Below, piece by piece: positions 11,827 through 64,000 of a DNA stretch of 64,000 bases; within the stretch, counting starts at the first letter, position 1; every line of letters starts with the position of its first letter. The notes under the pieces were generated by a model that was given only the letters and a program-made list of their open reading frames with translations, was not told the origin of the DNA and ran no database searches. Source of the DNA: Salminus brasiliensis (lineage: Eukaryota; Chordata; Actinopteri; Characiformes; Bryconidae); the NCBI RefSeq assembly GCF_030463535.1, contig NC_132888.1:2081470-2145469 (forward strand), given 5' to 3'. A program made the position numbers and the translations under genes.

Positions 11827-13996
11827 AGCAATTGATGCCATAAATCCTGGCACAGGAAACATAAACACGTTGCTCTTCTATTGGCTGCATACGGACGTTG
11901 GATGTTAGCGCTCCTCCTCATTCAATGCACCTGATTCTAGTCTAGTCTAATTCAGCTAATTAGCAAAGCCTCTGTGTCTTAAACGCCACAAGCTTTTGTA
12001 TTTTCTGCTGCATTTTTTAAAGTTAGCATTGCATTGTAGTTCAGGGATCTGACCCCTGTAAAAGTGGACGTTGAGACGAGCAGATCCAGCTGAGGAAGGG
12101 ATTCTGATCACTGCTCCACAGGAACGAAGCTCTCCAGGAACAGGCTTTGAGACGTTTGCATTCAAATCTTATGAAACACGTCCAGAGTCCAGAAATCCGA
12201 GTTCAGTGGCGGTAATGTTGAGTCATGGTCAGGATCTCTGGGCCTCCAGTTCTCCAGTCTCAGATTTATAGTGGTCTTACTGGACACAGTACTTTTGCTG
12301 CATTATCAGAACTTGGGCATTTAATGTTGACGTACGTCCCGGGTGTGTTCTGGGCTGCTGTGTTTAATGTGTAGTCAGTCAGTCTGCTGAGATGTTTGGA
12401 GTCTGTAGTTCGGTTCTGGTCACACTAGTGTTGTAGCTCCGGTCCAAACCTTAAGGGAATCAGATTTAGAATCAGAATCAGATTAATTGGCCAAGTATGT
12501 TCACACACATAAGGAATTTGTTTCCGGCTGTTAGCGTCTCTCTAGTATTATCAATATAGTAATCTACATATGATTTACAGACAATACACAACACACAGAG
12601 AACAGTAGTACACACAGTACACACAGACTACACCAGCACATTTCTATACAGTGTGCTTTACACTGTTACTCACAGAACTACAGCATGCAGCACAATACAG
12701 ATTAAATACTGTGTAAACACAGCAGTGTAGACGTGTGAAATTAATAATGGTAATAAATAATAATGAATAAGAGTGATAATAGTTATTACTGCATTAATGC
12801 ACCAAAAATGCAAGATCCAAAAATAGAAATATACAGAGAAACATATATAGAATTGTATGGTACGAGGCTGGAGGTAATCGATCAATCAATTTTTATTTTT
12901 TTTTACATTGAAGGTGACCCTCATTTTCAGTGTAGTCGAGCATTTTCAATGAAAGGGGTTGGAAAAAAAATGTAATCAGTTTATACTAAAATCAGTAGAA
13001 ATTTATTACAAATATATAATTAAAAAATCTAAAAATTATATTATAAAAAAATATTAAAAGAAAATGAAAAGAAATGAACAAATTAAGAATTTATTAATAA
13101 GAGAAGCAGGAAAATAAATGACAAAAGGAATAGAAATAAATAAACCAGAATAAAATTAATACAATTAGTTAAATCAAACAAAATAGGTAATCAAAAATGA
13201 ACATTAACAATAAAATAAAAAAAAAACAATGTGAGATTTTAAACAACCAAAGTTGTTTAAATGAAGCGAAACTGACTATAATAACTAACTAAATAAACAA
13301 ATAAATAAAAAACAAAGTAATTAAATTATTTTTTTAAATATATTAAAAGTGCAGATTGTGTTTTTTGCAATTCAGTTGTGTAAAGCTGTGCAGTTTGAGG
13401 AGGTAGACTTTAATAGTTAATAAATAATAATATAAATATATAGAAATGTAGAAAAGCTAGTGTATTGTCTCACCAATTTTACCAATGTTAACATTAACAT
13501 TAACCAAGGTCAATGACCTGTATGACCAAATCATCTCCCTTCAGTCCAACTCATTGAAGAGTAGTCTTACTTTTACAACACTTTTACATGTTCGGCCAAT
13601 ATAAAGAAACTAATAGTAAATACATCAATAATAAAATATCGGTTACCATAAAAAAAAAGTATTTGGACGCTGATCTTTCAGAATATTTGATCCACTGGGT
13701 TCTGCTGAGACGAACCCTCAGGATTCTGACCGGTGGTTACATTAGATACAGTCTGACTGATGAGTTCGAGGTGAGAACTTCTTCATGATAAAGGAAGATA
13801 GATATAAATTCAAATGATTGTGAAAATGGAGAAATGAGTGTAAATTACTGTCGATATTTTGCTGCTCCTCCTCCACTGTGTGAGTTCGACTGCTCTGTGC
13901 CGATTTCTGACCCGTGTTCTTTCCGACGCAGGTGGCCTTGTGTTTCCACACGTGCTGCTCTGACCCTTCAGCCTCCAGCTTAAGAACTGCATCACC

Positions 13997-63864
<49,868 letters not shown>

Positions 63865-64000
63865 GAGAAGAAGGGTCTGAGAATAAACAGAAAACCGACA
63901 GGCTCCTGTGGTGTAAATAGATCATGTGAAGCGCGCCCCCTGCCTGCCACCCTTAATACTGCCTCCTGCCTGTCTCTGCACCCTCCCTATCATGTGTGTG
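63865..64000 (+). other. kif1a: kif1a 3' UTR (5' part)
   Basis: Begins GAGAAGAAGGGTCTGAG. GAATAAACAG lies near 63881, too close to the stop to be taken as the main poly(A) signal. The UTR runs off the window. Confidence 0.8.

Larger units (their letters stand above)
9189..13931 (+). other. kif1a: kif1a 5' UTR intron
   Basis: No coding exon recognised. It contains a (TA)n array, a SINE fragment (both listed separately) and very AT-rich sequence at 12980-13360. A TTAATTGGCCAAGTATGTTC-type LINE tail lies near 12480. Confidence 0.5.

Overview
This is vertebrate nuclear DNA. The coding exons are short, conserved and separated by GT-AG introns, and they sit in a very repeat-rich background. The repeats (tRNA-derived SINEs with an inverted GGGGCAGTGGTGGCTCAGTG head, L2/Rex-like LINE 3' ends, a Tc1-like transposase relic, MITEs and long CA, TA, CT and GGAT arrays) are those of a teleost, probably an ostariophysan; that placement is inference.

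The left edge (1093-1335, minus strand) is the first coding exon of agxt, alanine-glyoxylate aminotransferase; the rest of that gene lies off the left end. About 7.6 kb of repeat-filled intergenic DNA follows. From about 9 kb to the right end the window is one gene on the plus strand, kif1a, the kinesin-3 axonal transport motor. A CT-rich promoter-like tract and a probable 5' UTR exon (donor at 9106) precede the ATG at 13997, and the stop codon is at 63862-63864. The two genes are divergent, which as I recall is also the KIF1A-AGXT arrangement in human 2q37.3.

I could follow kif1a through 48 coding exons in which every splice phase matches. Including all candidate cassettes gives 5412 nt (1803 residues plus stop). 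Skipping the three cassette-like exons (39, 276 and 24 nt, all multiples of three) gives 1690 residues. Domain order is motor (P-loop, switch I, switch II, lysine-rich loop 12), neck and coiled coil, FHA, coiled coil with an acidic segment, KIF1B-type region, DUF3694-like region, then a C-terminal PH domain and a short basic tail. Residue numbers below count all cassettes.

The introns hold tandem arrays (14.4-16.1, 19.4-19.9, 30.9-32.5, 53.2-54.1 and 62.8-63.7 kb), AT-rich tracts and many decayed transposons. The most useful observations are splicing-related: three cassettes, an alternative acceptor, an 18-nt microexon in loop 12, a GC-AG intron, and acceptors whose polypyrimidine tract is replaced or preceded by TG repeats. 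I found no operon, CRISPR array, phage or novel multi-gene system; long open frames inside tandem arrays are artefacts of repeat period.
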